From Pseudomonas sp. CCI4.2 (GTDB taxonomy: Bacteria > Pseudomonadota > Gammaproteobacteria > Pseudomonadales > Pseudomonadaceae), in contig NZ_CP133781.1 in assembly GCF_034350045.1 (NCBI RefSeq), forward strand, positions 1,201,001-1,265,000: a stretch of DNA of 64,000 nt, read 5' to 3'. Under the pieces are notes generated by a model. The model ran no database searches and was not told where the DNA came from. It saw nothing but the letters and a program-made list of their open reading frames with translations. The translations under genes were made by a program, and so were the position numbers. Below are positions 60,784 to 64,000 of the stretch, in pieces. Each line of letters begins with the position of its first letter. Position 1 is the stretch's first letter.

Positions 60784-61269
60784 ATGAATAAGATCAATAC
60801 CTTTAGCTTTTTGCGGCCCGATACGCTGATCAAGAACCTGGACAGTGAGCCAGTCGTGTCTACCGTAGACATTGCAAGCGACGCGCAAAGTGTGTGGAAG
60901 GTCGTCGGAAACTTTGGGGGATTTCCTGCGTTCATCCCCGCTCTCGACTCTTGCAAGATGGACGGTACGGGTGTTCGCTCAGTGCGCAGAAAGCTGTTCA
61001 AAGACAAGAACGTAGTGATTGAGCAGCTCAATTCCCGAGACGACACGGCGCTTTATATGACGTGGTCGTTGATCTATACCACGCTGCCCGTCGGGAATCT
61101 TTGGGCATCCATGACAGTCGCACCAGATGGAGAAAAGCAGTGCTCCGCGACCTGGAGCATCGTGGCCGAACCCTCTGCAGAGTGGTCAGGTTCGCTTGTA
61201 GAGTTTCGGGCGTTCTTGCAAGGGTTTGCCGATGACGCGATGAACAACGTGCTCAAGCTATTCACGTGA
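60784..61269 (+). CDS. pvfD: PvfD/MgoD, SRPBCC (polyketide cyclase-like) protein
   Basis: A 161-residue START/SRPBCC-fold protein. Features are VDIASDAQSVWKVVGNFGGFPAFIP (in part), a helix-grip start typical of polyketide cyclase/dehydrase-like proteins, and a long C-terminal helix (LVEFRAFLQGFADDAMNNVLK, in part). It is the fourth gene of the pvf/mgo operon. Its role may be in binding or shaping the reactive product, but it is not settled. I start it at ATG 60784 with GGAGA upstream. A Met four codons earlier is possible. It converges on the rRNA operon 20 bp before its terminator. Confidence 0.87.
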   Translation: MNKINTFSFLRPDTLIKNLDSEPVVSTVDIASDAQSVWKVVGNFGGFPAFIPALDSCKMDGTGVRSVRRKLFKDKNVVIEQLNSRDDTALYMTWSLIYTTLPVGNLWASMTVAPDGEKQCSATWSIVAEPSAEWSGSLVEFRAFLQGFADDAMNNVLKLFT

Positions 61270-61287
61270 GCTGGGTTTAATAAGCGC

Positions 61288-61324
61288 AAAAAACAAAACC
61301 CCTGAACGCATAAGCGATCAGGGG
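61288..61324 (-). terminator. Terminator of the rRNA operon (distal 5S copy)
   Basis: On the minus strand CCCCTGA pairs with TCAGGGG and is followed by TTTTGTTTTTT. The flanking A-run means it could also stop pvfABCD transcripts from the other side. Confidence 0.88.
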
Positions 61325-61336
61325 TCCTGGAATTCA

Positions 61337-61455
61337 ATCTTGACGATGACCTACTCTCACATGGGGAAACCCCACACTACCATCGGCGATGCACCGTTTC
61401 ACTGCTGAGTTCGGGATGGGATCAGGTGGTTCCAGTGCTCTATGGTCGTCAAGAA
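61337..61455 (-). rRNA. rrf: 5S rRNA, distal copy
   Basis: About 119 nt, matching the Pseudomonas 5S consensus from memory (CTTGACGACCATAGAGC at the 5-prime end, AGTAGGTCATCGTCAAG at the 3-prime end). It lies after the first 5S and that copy's terminator. It differs from the proximal copy at two positions that pair with each other in helix II (C with G here). Confidence 0.93.
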
Positions 61456-61511
61456 ATTCTGATGCCGATCCGTTACGAGGTAACGTGTCAGCTAATTTCG
61501 GTAACTCTCAC

Positions 61512-61547
61512 AAAAACAAAACCCCTGAACGCGTAAGCGATCAGGGG
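61512..61547 (-). terminator. Terminator between the two 5S genes
   Basis: The same CCCCTGA/TCAGGGG hairpin and T-run as the distal terminator, placed directly after the proximal 5S copy. Confidence 0.85.
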
Positions 61548-61559
61548 TTCTGGAATTTA

Positions 61560-61678
61560 ATCTTGACGATGACCTACTCTCACATGGGGAAACCCCACAC
61601 TACCATCGGCGATGCATCGTTTCACTGCTGAGTTCGGGATGGGATCAGGTGGTTCCAATGCTCTATGGTCGTCAAGAA
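61560..61678 (-). rRNA. rrf: 5S rRNA, copy proximal to 23S
   Basis: About 119 nt, 223 bp upstream (in transcription sense) of the distal copy and nearly identical to it. It is separated from the 23S 3-prime end by about 140 bp. The helix II pair is U-A here instead of C-G. Confidence 0.94.
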
Positions 61679-61819
61679 ATTCAGTAGCCAGTGCGTGCCC
61701 TCCTGCGAGTTCACGTGCCAGCGAATGGGGATGTGATAGATCTGTGGGTTTCGAATTTTCGGTTGTGTCGTCTTCACACACCTCAATTTGCTTCATCGCA
61801 AATTGCTTGGGTGTTATAT

Positions 61820-64000
<2,181 letters not shown>

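Overview
The window is chromosomal DNA of a Pseudomonas from the fluorescens/syringae lineage. I base this on protein families and gene order recalled from that genus, not on a database search. Supporting blocks are triABC, gabDT, desA, a GGDEF/EAL gene beside oscA-sbp-cysTWA, lapG-lapD, a four-gene pvf/mgo operon and a Pseudomonas-type 23S/5S end. Genes are dense, mostly start at ATG with good Shine-Dalgarno sites, and many operon neighbours overlap by ATGA.

Layout. 1-4548 (minus) holds triA-triB-triC, a two-adaptor RND efflux operon whose pump gene runs off the left edge. 4.7-7.3 kb is a decayed strip: an AAA ATPase with its middle deleted, an unknown secreted protein, a broken hipA toxin gene and an intact hipB-like antitoxin gene. 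7.7-13.3 kb encodes a REC-GGDEF-EAL protein and a CHASE hybrid histidine kinase, followed by tRNA-Arg(CCG). 14.0-18.1 kb has gabD-gabT and a REC-HDOD protein. 18.2-22.6 kb has a PAS diguanylate cyclase, the desA desaturase and a membrane PAS-GGDEF-EAL protein. 22.7-26.8 kb is the sulfate uptake operon oscA-sbp-cysT-cysW-cysA, followed by a Crp-type regulator and an orphan OmpR-type regulator.

28.2-34.3 kb alternates REP-type repeats with a divergent AraC regulator/desaturase pair and three genes that look sulfur-related: an RBBP9-type hydrolase, a sigma54-activator-like ATPase without a DNA-binding domain, and a MetQ-type binding protein. 34.3-41.0 kb is a complete type I Wadjet plasmid-defence operon (jetABCD). 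It diverges from a sulfotransferase/APS-kinase pair, with three 11-bp direct repeats in the shared promoter region. 42.7-54.7 kb is mostly ordinary metabolism and regulation, plus a tandem-repeat secreted peptide and lapG-lapD, which control biofilm adhesin release by c-di-GMP. 55.6-61.3 kb is pvfABCD (mgoBCAD), a small-molecule signal pathway with an AurF-type diiron N-oxygenase and an A-T-R synthetase. The window ends inside an rRNA operon on the minus strand, with two 5S genes that each have their own terminator.

Themes. c-di-GMP recurs (two GGDEF/EAL proteins, one diguanylate cyclase, LapD). Sulfur recurs (the sulfate transporter, a similar AT-rich promoter motif near 22.6 and 31.3 kb, and PAPS-dependent sulfation). 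The most notable items are the Wadjet locus with its divergent sulfation pair, the pvf/mgo operon with an unassigned N-terminal domain in its synthetase, the hipA frameshift at a GGTG repeat, and the duplicated 5S unit whose copies differ by a paired helix change.
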